From SH-MAG3 sp036374995 (GTDB lineage Bacteria; Gemmatimonadota; Gemmatimonadetes; Longimicrobiales; RSA9), in the NCBI GenBank assembly GCA_036374995.1, contig DASUSS010000040.1, forward strand, positions 1-64,000: a stretch of 64,000 bases of DNA. The letters are read 5' to 3'. Position 1 is the stretch's first letter. Each line of letters starts with the position of its first letter. The position numbers were made by a program, and so were the translations under genes. The notes beneath the pieces are model-generated. The model saw nothing but the letters and a program-made list of their open reading frames with translations. It did no database searches and was not told the DNA's origin. Below are positions 35,784 to 43,846 of this stretch, one piece after another.

Positions 35784-36830
35784 ATGATTGGAAAGGAGGC
35801 GCGGAACGGCTTCGAGGTGCGGCCGTTCCGCCCGGCCGCATGGCTGCCGGGCGCCCATGCGCAGACGATTGCCGGACGCCTGCTCCGGCGGTCGCCCGCA
35901 CCGCCATTCCGCCGGGAGCGGATCGAGCTGCCCGATGGCGATTTCGTGGACCTCGACCACCCCATGTTCGAGCCGCTCGATGACGCGGCTCCGGTGGTGC
36001 TGCTGACGCACGGCCTCGAGGGCTCGGCGCGCCGCGGCTACGCCATCAACACCTATCGCGAGCTGGCGCTCCGCGGCGTGCGCGCCGTCGGACTGAACTT
36101 CCGCTCGTGCAGCGGCGAGCCGAATCGGAACGCGCGCTTCTATCATTCCGGGGACACGGCCGACATCGAGCACGTGCTGCGGCTGCTCGCCGCGCGGCAC
36201 CCGCACGTGCCGCGCGGCGCGATCGGGTTCTCGCTCGGCGGCAATGCACTGCTCAAGCTGCTCGGCGAGCTGGGCGCGGAGGCCCCCGCGCTCGTCTCCG
36301 CGGCTGTCGCCATCTCGGTGCCGTACGACCTCGGCGCAGGCGCCGACTGGCTGGATCGCTCGCCCGTCGGCCGGTTCTACACGACCCGATTCATCAAGTC
36401 GCTCGTCGCGAAAGCCGAAGCCAAGGCCGGACTCCTGGCCGACAGCTGCGACCTCGACCGGATCCGCGCGGCACGCTCGTTCCGCGACTTCGATGATGCT
36501 GCGACCGCCCCGATCCACGGCTTCGCCGATGCGACGGACTACTACACCCGCTCCAGCTCGCAGCACTACCTGCCGGACATCCGCATCCCCGTGCTGCTGC
36601 TGCACGCGGCCGACGATCCGTTCCTGCCCGCCGAGTGTTTCCCGCATGACCGGGTCGATGGCAATCCGTACCTGCACGCCGTGCTGACGGAGCGCGGCGG
36701 ACATGTCGGGTTCATCGAGGGCCGGCCGTGGGCACCGTCGTTCTGGGCGGAGGAGCACGCGGCCGCGTTCCTGTCCCGTCGGCTTTCCGCGGCGCCGGCC
36801 GGCGATGGTCCGGACGGTGCGCGCCGTTGA
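35784..36830 (+). CDS. YheT-type alpha/beta hydrolase
   Basis: A 348-residue esterase-family protein close to E. coli YheT/ABHD1-3. FRPAAWLPGAHAQTI is the characteristic N-terminal signature. The core follows with VVLLTHGLEGSARRGYAI, NFRSCSGEPNR, the nucleophile elbow IGFSLGGNALL (Ser about 153), the acid in LLLHAADDPFLP, and the catalytic His in GGHVGFIEG. Probable cytoplasmic carboxylesterase; the substrate is unknown. GGGAG lies 7 bp before the ATG. The TTGACA of the his operon overlaps its stop codon. Confidence 0.9.
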   Translation: MIGKEARNGFEVRPFRPAAWLPGAHAQTIAGRLLRRSPAPPFRRERIELPDGDFVDLDHPMFEPLDDAAPVVLLTHGLEGSARRGYAINTYRELALRGVRAVGLNFRSCSGEPNRNARFYHSGDTADIEHVLRLLAARHPHVPRGAIGFSLGGNALLKLLGELGAEAPALVSAAVAISVPYDLGAGADWLDRSPVGRFYTTRFIKSLVAKAEAKAGLLADSCDLDRIRAARSFRDFDDAATAPIHGFADATDYYTRSSSQHYLPDIRIPVLLLHAADDPFLPAECFPHDRVDGNPYLHAVLTERGGHVGFIEGRPWAPSFWAEEHAAAFLSRRLSAAPAGDGPDGARR

Positions 36831-36856
36831 CAGGCGCGGCCGCGGAACGTTAGCTT
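36827..36856 (+). promoter_or_regulatory. his operon promoter
   Basis: Consensus TTGACA at 36827-36832, an 18-bp spacer, then TAGCTT (36851-36856). It lies just ahead of the leader peptide ATG (36864), so the transcript would begin almost at the leader ORF. The -35 overlaps the last codon and stop of the YheT-type gene. Confidence 0.6.
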
Positions 36857-36863
36857 GCCGACC

Positions 36864-36938
36864 ATGCGGAACATGAACCGGCTGCACCGCCATCACGCTC
36901 ACCATCACGGCCTGTCGGGTCGCGAGGGAGGCGTGTAG
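36864..36938 (+). CDS. hisL: histidine operon leader peptide
   Basis: A 24-codon ORF, MRNMNRLHRHHAHHHGLSGR then EGGV and TAG. Six of the eight codons 8-15 are His. It is followed 28 bp later by a strong intrinsic terminator and then by hisG. This is the classical arrangement of a ribosome-mediated his attenuator: when charged tRNA-His is scarce the ribosome stalls on the His run and the terminator does not form. A second in-frame ATG at 36873 is possible. The ORF is below usual gene-caller length limits. Confidence 0.88.
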   Translation: MRNMNRLHRHHAHHHGLSGREGGV

Positions 36939-36966
36939 CGCGTTCAGCAGACGTGCTCCGCATGCC

Positions 36967-37002
36967 GCCGCGGCCCGTCCATGACGGGCCGCGGCTTTTT
37001 TT
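36967..37002 (+). terminator. his attenuator terminator
   Basis: A perfect 12-bp stem (36967-36978 with 36984-36995), a 5-nt loop CCATG, then seven T residues (36996-37002). It lies between the His-rich leader ORF and hisG, 22 bp before the hisG start. A competing pairing is possible between GGGTCGCG (36917-36924) and CGCGGCCC (36969-36976, one G-U), which would break the terminator. The full set of alternative stems needs folding. Confidence 0.9.
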
Positions 37003-37024
37003 GTCCCTGAACCGCTGAAAACCG

Positions 37025-37885
37025 ATGATGCGACTGGCATTGCCGAACAAGGGCCGGCTGGCCGAGGGTGCCCGCGAGCTGCTCGAGCGCGCCGGCCTCG
37101 AGTTCGACATGCGCGAGCGTGCGCTCCAGGCGTCGCTCGGGCCCGACTTCACCGCGCTGTTCGTCAACGCGCGCGACATTCCGGAGTTCGTCGCCGACGG
37201 TGCCGCCGATGCCGGCATCACGGGCGGCGACCTGGTGGCCGAGTGCGGGCGTCCGCTCGAGATCCTGCTCGACCTGGGCTTCGGCCGCTGCCGGCTCGCC
37301 GTCGCCGTCCGCGATGACTGCGGCTGGACGGCCACCGACGACATCCCCTCAGGGACCCGCGTCGCGACCGTATTCCCGAACCTCGCGCGACGGTTCTTCA
37401 GCGACGCCGGCCGCGACGTCGTGCTGGTGCCGATCTCCGGTGCGGCCGAGATCGCGCCGCACCTCGGCGTCGCCGACGTCATCGTGGACCTCGTCTCGAC
37501 CGGATCGACGCTGAAGGTGAACGGGCTCCGCGAGGTCGCAACCGTGCTGGAGTCGACGGCCGTGCTCGTCGCACGGCAGGGAGCCCTCTCGGAGCCGGCA
37601 ACGGACCGGCCGGCGCGCGAGCTCACGGCCGCGCTCTCATCCGTGCTGCGCGCGCAGGGGCAGCGCTACCTGATGGCGAACGTGCCGAGGCGCGTGCTGC
37701 CGGAGATCAAGCGCATCCTGCCCGGCATCAACGGCCCGACGATCATCGATGTCCTGAACGGCGGCGACTTCGTCGCGGCCCACGCGGTCGTCGATCAGCG
37801 CGATGTCTACCGGACGATTGCGCAGCTGAAGGAAGTGGGAGCGGAGGGTATCCTGGTCACGAAGATCGAGCGGTTGATGCCATGA
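37025..37885 (+). CDS. hisG: ATP phosphoribosyltransferase, long form
   Basis: Catalyses step one of histidine synthesis (ATP + PRPP to PR-ATP). 286 residues, the long HisG form with a C-terminal ACT-like histidine-binding domain (from about 215, PRRVLPEIKRILPGINGPT), so it does not need HisZ. Catalytic region: LALPNKGRLAEGARELL, DAGITGGDLV, and the PRPP loop ADVIVDLVSTGSTLKVNGL. ATG codons at 37025 and 37028 are tandem. It is the first structural gene after the attenuator. Its stop overlaps the start of the hisDC fusion (ATGA). Confidence 0.95.
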   Translation: MMRLALPNKGRLAEGARELLERAGLEFDMRERALQASLGPDFTALFVNARDIPEFVADGAADAGITGGDLVAECGRPLEILLDLGFGRCRLAVAVRDDCGWTATDDIPSGTRVATVFPNLARRFFSDAGRDVVLVPISGAAEIAPHLGVADVIVDLVSTGSTLKVNGLREVATVLESTAVLVARQGALSEPATDRPARELTAALSSVLRAQGQRYLMANVPRRVLPEIKRILPGINGPTIIDVLNGGDFVAAHAVVDQRDVYRTIAQLKEVGAEGILVTKIERLMP

Positions 37886-40371
37886 CCCCCCGGCGCCCCC
37901 CGCGGCGGACGCGGCACCAGATTTCTGTTACGGCCCAGCCGGGCACCGGGACGTCCCCGACCGCGGCCGGCCTCGGCGCCGGGGCGCCGGCGGCATCCGG
38001 GCGGGAGGCGCGTCCTGGTGCCCTGCCGGCGCCGATCGCACTGGGCGCGCATCATTTCTCCAGCGGCCGTAACAGAAATCTGGTGCCGCGTCCGCCGGGG
38101 GTCGACACCATCATCGCCGACGTCCGCGACCGCGGCGATGCCGCCCTCCGCGACCTCGCCCGCCGCTTCGACGGTGTCGACTTGAGCGACCTCGAGGTCC
38201 CGCGCGAGACGTGGGACCGCGCGCTCGAGCAGCTCGATCCCGCCGTCCGCGACGCGCTCGAGACGGCGGCCGCGAACATCGCGGCGTTCCACCGTGCCCA
38301 GCTCCCCGCACCGATCGAGCTGGAGACGGTCCCGGGCGTTCGGCTCGGCCGGCGGGCCGAGCCGCTGCGCCGCGTCGGCGTCTACGTACCGGGCGGCCGG
38401 GCCGCGTATCCGAGCAGTGTGCTCATGGGCGTCGTGCCGGCGCGCATCGCGGGCGTCGACGAGGTCATCGTGTGTTCGCCGCCCGGACCCGACGGGCTGC
38501 CCGCTGCCGCCGTGCTCGCCGCATGTGCGATCGCCCGTGCGGACCGCGTGTTCGCCATCGGCGGCGCGGGCGCGATCGCTGCGCTCGCCTACGGGACCGG
38601 CTCCGTGCCGCGCGCGGACAAGGTGGTCGGTCCGGGCAACGCGTACGTGACCGAAGCGAAGCGGCAGCTCGACGGCGTCATCGCCATCGATTCGCCCGCG
38701 GGTCCGTCGGAGGTGCTGATCCTCGCGGATGACTCCGCCGACGCGGGGATCGCCGCCACGGAGATGGTCGCGCAGGCCGAGCACGACCCGGACGCCGCGT
38801 CCATCCTCGTGAGCACCGATGCCTCCCTGCTCGATCGCGTCGCGGCCGAGCTGGAGCGCCTGCTCGAGTCGCAGCCGAGGGCCGACATCATCCGGCAGGC
38901 GCTCTCCGCGAATGGCGCTCTGCTGCACGCGCCATCGCTCGACAAAGCCGTCGCCTTCGCAGCGGAGTATGCGCCGGAGCATCTGCTCGTGCTCACGCGC
39001 GACCCGCGTGCGCTGCTGCCCTCGCTGCGCAATGCGGGAACCATCTTCCTCGGCGCACCGAGCTCGGTCGCGTTCGGAGATTACATCACCGGCGCGAACC
39101 ACGTGCTTCCGACCGGTGGCCTCGCGCGCACGTACGCAGGTCTCTCGACTGCAGACTTCCTGCGCTGGACGACGTATCAGGAGCTGACGCCGGCGGCGGC
39201 TGCTGCACTCGCCCGGCCAACGGCAGCGCTCGCAGAAGCGGAGGGGCTCCCGGCCCACGCTCTCGCCGCGCGACTGCGCAGCCGCCTGCCCGCGGAAGCC
39301 GCAGCCCGCGCGGAACCCGTGCTCCGTGCCGCGTATGCCGAGCTCTCGCTGTACGATCCCGGCCGCACACCGTGCGACGTCGATCTCAGCGACAACACGA
39401 GCCTGTTCGGGGCTGCGCCGTCCGTGCGCAGCATGACGGCCGGTGTCGCACCCGACCGCATCACCCGCTATCCGTCGGTGTACGCGGACGAGCTGCGGCG
39501 CGCACTCGCCCGGCTGCACGGCGTCGAGCCCGGGAACATCGCGACCGGCTGCGGCTCCGATGACGTGATCGACTCCGCGCTCCGAGCGTTCTGCGCGGGC
39601 GGCGACACCGTGTCCTTTCCGGATCCGACGTTCGGCATGATCCCCGTGTTCGCACGCATGAACACGCTGCGTGCGCACGCGGTTCCTCTGCTCGACGGCA
39701 TTCGGCTGGATGCCGACGCGCTGATCCGGGCACGCGCTCGCATCACGTACCTGTGCCGGCCGAACAACCCGACCGGTACGCAGTTCGGACGTGCCGGCGT
39801 CGAGCGCGTGTGCACGGAGGCGAGCGGGATCGTGCTGATCGACGAGGCGTACGCGGATTATGCGGACGACGACATGGTTGCGTTCGCCATTGCCTCCGGC
39901 CGGGCGCTCGTGTTGCGCACGCTGTCGAAGGCGTACGGCCTCGCCGGGCTGCGCATCGGCTACGCGATCGGCGACCCGCGCCTGGTCGCGGAGGTCGAGA
40001 AGTCGCGCGGCCCGTACAAGGTGAACGCCCTGGCAGAGCAGGCCGCACTGTCCGTGCTGGGCCGGGATCGGGACTGGGTCGCGGCGAACGTCGCCGACGT
40101 GCGCCGCGCGCGCGGCCGGCTCCGGACGGAGCTTCGCGGCCGCGGGATCACCGTCCTCGACTCCGCGGCCAACTTCCTGCTGTTGAAGGTTCCCGGCAGG
40201 GCGCGGGACTGGAACGGTCGCCTGCGCGAACGCGGCGTCGCCGTGCGGCCCTTCGACAACCTGCCGGGCCTCGGCGACTGCGTCCGCGTGAGCGTCGGGC
40301 CATGGACCCTGATGCAGCGATTCCTGGACGCGTTCGATGAGGTTCTCGAGACGATGACGGGTGAACGATGA
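37882..40371 (+). CDS. hisD/hisC: fused histidinol dehydrogenase / histidinol-phosphate aminotransferase
   Basis: One 829-residue polypeptide carrying two his enzymes. HisD (about 74-480) oxidises histidinol to histidine in two NAD steps and keeps its catalytic set: RRVGVYVPGG, VGPGNAYVTEAKR, DSPAGPSEVL, MVAQAEHDPDA (Gln and His), YAPEHLLVL (Glu and His), GDYITGANHVLPTGG (Asp), and EGLPAHA (His). HisC (about 490-829) is a fold-type I aminotransferase: LSDNTSLFG, CRPNNPTGTQFG, LIDEAYADYA, and PLP Lys in TLSKAYGLAGLRIGYAI. Residues 8-72 are encoded by a 195-bp inverted-repeat element in place of the usual HisD N-terminal helices. The ATG overlaps the hisG stop; an internal GTG at 38083 would skip the element. 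Confidence 0.93.
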   Translation: MTPRRPPRRTRHQISVTAQPGTGTSPTAAGLGAGAPAASGREARPGALPAPIALGAHHFSSGRNRNLVPRPPGVDTIIADVRDRGDAALRDLARRFDGVDLSDLEVPRETWDRALEQLDPAVRDALETAAANIAAFHRAQLPAPIELETVPGVRLGRRAEPLRRVGVYVPGGRAAYPSSVLMGVVPARIAGVDEVIVCSPPGPDGLPAAAVLAACAIARADRVFAIGGAGAIAALAYGTGSVPRADKVVGPGNAYVTEAKRQLDGVIAIDSPAGPSEVLILADDSADAGIAATEMVAQAEHDPDAASILVSTDASLLDRVAAELERLLESQPRADIIRQALSANGALLHAPSLDKAVAFAAEYAPEHLLVLTRDPRALLPSLRNAGTIFLGAPSSVAFGDYITGANHVLPTGGLARTYAGLSTADFLRWTTYQELTPAAAAALARPTAALAEAEGLPAHALAARLRSRLPAEAAARAEPVLRAAYAELSLYDPGRTPCDVDLSDNTSLFGAAPSVRSMTAGVAPDRITRYPSVYADELRRALARLHGVEPGNIATGCGSDDVIDSALRAFCAGGDTVSFPDPTFGMIPVFARMNTLRAHAVPLLDGIRLDADALIRARARITYLCRPNNPTGTQFGRAGVERVCTEASGIVLIDEAYADYADDDMVAFAIASGRALVLRTLSKAYGLAGLRIGYAIGDPRLVAEVEKSRGPYKVNALAEQAALSVLGRDRDWVAANVADVRRARGRLRTELRGRGITVLDSAANFLLLKVPGRARDWNGRLRERGVAVRPFDNLPGLGDCVRVSVGPWTLMQRFLDAFDEVLETMTGER
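37903..38097. repeat. inverted-repeat element inside the hisD 5' coding region
   Basis: Two perfect 33-bp inverted arms (37903-37935 and 38065-38097), containing CACCAGATTTCTGTTACGG and its complement, flank a 129-bp spacer. The whole is 195 bp, exactly 65 codons, so the hisDC frame is kept; the arms encode RHQISVTA and GRNRNLVPRP. No target-site duplication is obvious. It looks like a small non-autonomous mobile or palindromic element that has been absorbed into the gene. Confidence 0.85.
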
Positions 40372-40964
40372 TCATAGCAGTAGTCGATTACGGTACCGGG
40401 AATCTGCATTCTCTAGCGAAGGCACTCGAGTGGGGCGGCGCGCGGGTGAGCATCGAGCCGGAACCGAGCCGGGCGGTGCTCGCCGATGCCATCGTGCTGC
40501 CGGGCGTCGGTGCGTTCGGTGCCGCCGCGGCGCAGCTCGCTCCCGCCGCCGACGCGCTCCGTGACGCCATCGCGCACGGCCTGCCCTGCCTCGGCATCTG
40601 TCTCGGGATGCAGCTGCTGTTCGATTCGAGCGAGGAGGGTGGCGGCGCCGGCGTCTCGATCATCAACGGACGCGTCCGCCGCCTCTGCTGCCGGCGTGTG
40701 CCGCACATCGGCTGGAACTCCGTCGACATGGTCGACGATGCGCTGTTCCACGGCATGCCGGACCTCGTGGCCTATTTCGCCAACAGCTATGTCGTCGACC
40801 CCGCCGACGAATCGGATGTCATCGCGTGGAGCTCCTACGGTCGCGAACGATTCCCCGCCGCCGTCCGCCGCGACAACGTCTGGGGCGTTCAGTTCCATCC
40901 CGAGAAGAGCGGCGCCGATGGACTGCGCCTGCTCGGTAACTTCATAGCACAGGTGCGCGGATGA
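40368..40964 (+). CDS. hisH: imidazole glycerol phosphate synthase, glutaminase subunit
   Basis: A class I glutamine amidotransferase supplying ammonia to HisF, 198 residues. Starts with VVDYGTGNLHSL. Oxyanion strand LPGVGAFG, nucleophile Cys in CLGICLGMQLLF (about 80), PHIGWN, YFANSYVV, and the His/Glu of the triad in GVQFHPEKSG. ATG at 40368 overlaps the hisDC stop (ATGA), and the TGA of hisH overlaps hisA. It acts as a heterodimer with HisF, encoded three genes downstream. Confidence 0.95.
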   Translation: MIIAVVDYGTGNLHSLAKALEWGGARVSIEPEPSRAVLADAIVLPGVGAFGAAAAQLAPAADALRDAIAHGLPCLGICLGMQLLFDSSEEGGGAGVSIINGRVRRLCCRRVPHIGWNSVDMVDDALFHGMPDLVAYFANSYVVDPADESDVIAWSSYGRERFPAAVRRDNVWGVQFHPEKSGADGLRLLGNFIAQVRG

Positions 40965-41677
40965 TCGTCTACGCCGCACTCGACCTGCGCGGCGGCCGCG
41001 TCGTCCAGCTCGTCGGCGGCCGCGCCGATGACGAGCGCGTCAGCCTGCCGGACCCGACCGCCGTCGCACGCTCATGGATCGAGCGCGGCTTCGCCGCGCT
41101 GCACGTCATCGATCTCGATGCGGCGCTCGGTCTCGGTGACAACGCCACCGCCATTGACGACATCATCGCGAACGCCGGACACATCCCCGTTCAGGTCGGC
41201 GGCGGCGTGCGCACGACCGAGCGCGTCGCCGCGCTCATCGATGCCGGTGCCGCGACCGTCGTCGTCGGCACGCGCGCCGTCGAGGAGCCCGCCTGGCTCG
41301 CCTCCATCGCACGGACCTGGCCGGAACGCATCGTCGTTGCCGCCGACGTCCGCAATGACGAGATCGTCGTCCGCGGCTGGACCGCCGGCGCCGGCATCGC
41401 GCCGGCGGCGCTGCTGTCCCGGCTGTCGGATGTACCGCTCGGCGGCGTGCTCGTAACAGACGTTTCCCGCGAGGGCACCATGGTGGGTGCGGACCTCGAT
41501 CGGTTCCGCCGGCTCGTCGGCGCATCGCCGCATCCGCTCCTCGCGTCCGGCGGCATCGGGGGCGCCGGCGATCTGGCGGCCCTGGCGCGTGCCGGTGTAG
41601 CGGGCGCGGTCGTGGGCATGGCGCTCTATACCGGTGCGCTGGATGCGGCAGCGGTTGCGCGGGAGTACAGCACGTGA
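40961..41677 (+). CDS. hisA: ProFAR isomerase
   Basis: A TIM-barrel isomerase, 238 residues, converting ProFAR to PRFAR (step four). Catalytic Asp8 in YAALDLRGGRVVQLVGG and the second catalytic Asp in VTDVSREGTMVGADL; phosphate-binding sites VGGGVRT and ASGGIGG. Overlaps by ATGA with hisH and by GTGA with hisB. The catalytic-Asp segments and the order next to hisH distinguish it from HisF, which is also present in the operon. Confidence 0.93.
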   Translation: MIVYAALDLRGGRVVQLVGGRADDERVSLPDPTAVARSWIERGFAALHVIDLDAALGLGDNATAIDDIIANAGHIPVQVGGGVRTTERVAALIDAGAATVVVGTRAVEEPAWLASIARTWPERIVVAADVRNDEIVVRGWTAGAGIAPAALLSRLSDVPLGGVLVTDVSREGTMVGADLDRFRRLVGASPHPLLASGGIGGAGDLAALARAGVAGAVVGMALYTGALDAAAVAREYST

Positions 41678-42225
41678 CGACACTTGCGCGGGAAACGAAC
41701 GAGACCCGGGTCCGCGTGGTCCTCCGGGCGGGTGCGGATGCGCCCGGGGCGGTGGCCGCGACGACGGAGCCGTTCCTCGATCACATGCTGGTGACGCTCG
41801 CCCGCTATGCGGGTCTGCATCTGGAGGTGGAGGCGGCCGGAGATTTGCGACATCACCTGATCGAGGATGTCGCGATCACGCTGGGCCAGGCGCTGCGCCG
41901 CGAGGCGCCGGCCGAGTGCGCGCGCTACGGCTCGGCGACGGTCCCGATGGACGAGGCGGTGGTCGAGGCCGTGCTCGATCTGGGCGGCAGGTTCTACTAC
42001 GAGGGACCGGTGCCGTCGACGCTGTACGACCATTTCCTCCGCTCGTTCGCGGAGAATGCGGGCATGACGCTGCATGTGCGGGTGCTGCGCGGGCGCGATC
42101 GCCACCATGTGGTGGAGGCGGCGGTGAAGGCGGTGGGTCTCGCGCTGGCACAGGCGCTCGAGGCGCAAGGCAGGGTGTTCAGCACGAAAGGCGCTGTACG
42201 GATGAGGACGGAGGACGATTCGTAA
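41674..42225 (+). CDS. hisB: imidazoleglycerol-phosphate dehydratase
   Basis: The monofunctional dehydratase for step six, 183 residues. It lacks the HAD phosphatase domain of enterobacterial HisB, whose job is done here by HisN. Metal-binding motifs: FLDHML, DLRHHLIEDVAITLG, and the second repeat RDRHHVVEAAVKAVGLAL. The motifs depart a little from the usual DxHHTxED and NxHHxxEA forms but keep the His and Glu ligands. GTG at 41674 overlaps the hisA stop. The stop TAA shares a base with the hisF ATG (TAATG). Confidence 0.93.
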   Translation: MTTLARETNETRVRVVLRAGADAPGAVAATTEPFLDHMLVTLARYAGLHLEVEAAGDLRHHLIEDVAITLGQALRREAPAECARYGSATVPMDEAVVEAVLDLGGRFYYEGPVPSTLYDHFLRSFAENAGMTLHVRVLRGRDRHHVVEAAVKAVGLALAQALEAQGRVFSTKGAVRMRTEDDS

Positions 42226-43070
42226 TGCTGCGCAAGCGCGTAATTGTCTGTCTCGACGTGCAGGACGGTCGCGTCGTGAAGGGCGTGAGCTTCCAGTCGA
42301 TGCGCGATGTCGGCGATCCGGTCGAGTTCGCGCAGCGATACGAGAGGGAGGGCGCCGACGAGATCGTGTTCCTGGACATCTCGGCGTCGGCGGAGGGTCG
42401 GCGCACGCTGCTCGATGTCGTGAAGCGGACCGCGGAGAGCCTGTTCATTCCGCTCACGGTCGGCGGCGGGATCAGCGACGTGTCGGATGTGGCGCTTGCG
42501 CTTCGTTCCGGTGCGGACAAGGTCAGCATCAACACGGCGGCGGTCACGCGGCCGGAGCTGATCACCGAGGCGGCGCAGCGCTTCGGCAGCCAGTGCATCG
42601 TGGCGAGCATCGATGCGCGGCTGGAGCGTCGACAGATCGAGCTCATGGCCCACTCCGAGGTACCCGCAGCGCCGCCCGGCGCCGCGGCGCCCGCCACGTG
42701 GTACCGCGTCTTCACGCACGGCGGTCGTAACGCGACGGAGCTGGATGCGGTCGAGTGGGCCCGGCGCCTGTCGGAGCTCGGCGCGGGCGAGATCCTCATC
42801 ACGAGCATCGACCAGGATGGCCGCCGGCGCGGTTACGACCTCGAGCTCACCGCACGCGTGGCCGAGGCCGTGGCCGTGCCGGTCATTGCGAGCGGCGGTG
42901 CGGGCAATCCCGAGCATGTGCGCGACGCGTTCCTGCTCGCCGGCGCCGATGCCGCACTCCTCGCCGGCATCCTGCACGATGGCGTCACGACGGTCGGATC
43001 GCTGAAGAACTATCTGACGAGCGCCGGCATTCCCGTGCGCACCGAACCGCTCGAGATGCCGAGGCCGTGA
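42225..43070 (+). CDS. hisF: imidazole glycerol phosphate synthase, cyclase subunit
   Basis: A TIM-barrel cyclase that with HisH forms IGP and AICAR (step five), 281 residues versus about 255 in most species. Catalytic Asp in VIVCLDVQDGRVVKGV and in VASIDARL; GGGISDVSD and ASGGAGNPEH phosphate sites; THGGRNATELDAVEWA. Extra residues (an Ala/Pro-rich loop, SEVPAAPPGAAAPATW) sit right after the second catalytic Asp strand, where HisH docks. GGAGG lies about 10 bp upstream of the ATG. The GTG of hisN overlaps its stop. Confidence 0.95.
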   Translation: MLRKRVIVCLDVQDGRVVKGVSFQSMRDVGDPVEFAQRYEREGADEIVFLDISASAEGRRTLLDVVKRTAESLFIPLTVGGGISDVSDVALALRSGADKVSINTAAVTRPELITEAAQRFGSQCIVASIDARLERRQIELMAHSEVPAAPPGAAAPATWYRVFTHGGRNATELDAVEWARRLSELGAGEILITSIDQDGRRRGYDLELTARVAEAVAVPVIASGGAGNPEHVRDAFLLAGADAALLAGILHDGVTTVGSLKNYLTSAGIPVRTEPLEMPRP

Positions 43071-43846
43071 CCCGCGAGGAGCTGCGGGATGTGCTCGACT
43101 TCGCCGTCGAGGTCGCGTGGCGCGCCGGCCGTGCGACGCTCGCCCATTATCAGACCGGAATCGCTGCGGAAGCGAAGCCCGACGACTCGCCCGTGACCGT
43201 CGCGGACCGTGCGGCGGAACGCGTCGCCCGGCAGCTGATCGCGACGCGCTTTCCCGCGGATGCGATCCTCGGCGAGGAGGAAGGCGAGACGAAGTCGGGC
43301 GCGGATCGTCGCTGGATCCTCGATCCGATCGATGGCACCCGCACGTTCGTGCGCGGCGTCCCGTTCTACGGTGTGCTCCTCGCGCTGGAGTACGAGGCCG
43401 ATGCCGTTCTCGGCGTCATGCATTTCCCCGCACTCGAGGAGACGGTCTATGCCGCACGCGGACTCGGCTGCTGGTGGAACGGCCGGCGGGCGCTCGTCTC
43501 CGACGAGACGCAGCTGGGCCGTGCGCTCGTGCTCACGACCGATGTCGAGAACATCGAGCGCGAGCAGCGTGGTGCCGGCTGGAACGCGCTGCGGCGCGCC
43601 GCCGGACTCTGTCGCACGTGGGGCGACTGCTACGGTTACGCGCTCGTCGCCACCGGCCGCGCGGAGGTGATGATCGATCCCGTCCTATCGCTCTGGGATG
43701 CAGCTCCTCTCGCGCCCATCATGGAGGAGGCCGGTGGCGTGTTCACCGACCTCGATGGCACGCCCGGTCACCGCGTCACCAGCGCGGTCGCGACGAACGC
43801 GGCGCTGGACCGGGAAGTACGCGCCATGCTGCGGGGCACCGCATGA
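43067..43846 (+). CDS. hisN: histidinol-phosphatase, inositol monophosphatase family
   Basis: A Mg-dependent phosphatase of the IMPase fold, 259 residues, assigned to histidinol-phosphate (step eight) because it lies inside the his operon and no other histidinol phosphatase is present. Metal-site motifs: ILGEEEGE (Glu), WILDPIDGTRTFVRGVPF (the DPIDGT signature), and the C-terminal SLWDAAPLAPIMEEAGG. GTG at 43067 overlaps the hisF stop (GTGA). Its own stop overlaps hisIE (ATGA). Confidence 0.9.
   Translation: MTREELRDVLDFAVEVAWRAGRATLAHYQTGIAAEAKPDDSPVTVADRAAERVARQLIATRFPADAILGEEEGETKSGADRRWILDPIDGTRTFVRGVPFYGVLLALEYEADAVLGVMHFPALEETVYAARGLGCWWNGRRALVSDETQLGRALVLTTDVENIEREQRGAGWNALRRAAGLCRTWGDCYGYALVATGRAEVMIDPVLSLWDAAPLAPIMEEAGGVFTDLDGTPGHRVTSAVATNAALDREVRAMLRGTA

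Noticed and set aside
37807..39678. 623-codon minus-strand frame under hisD
   Set aside because: Shadow frame; it shows RHQISVTA/NRNLVPRP only because the element there is an inverted repeat read from both strands.
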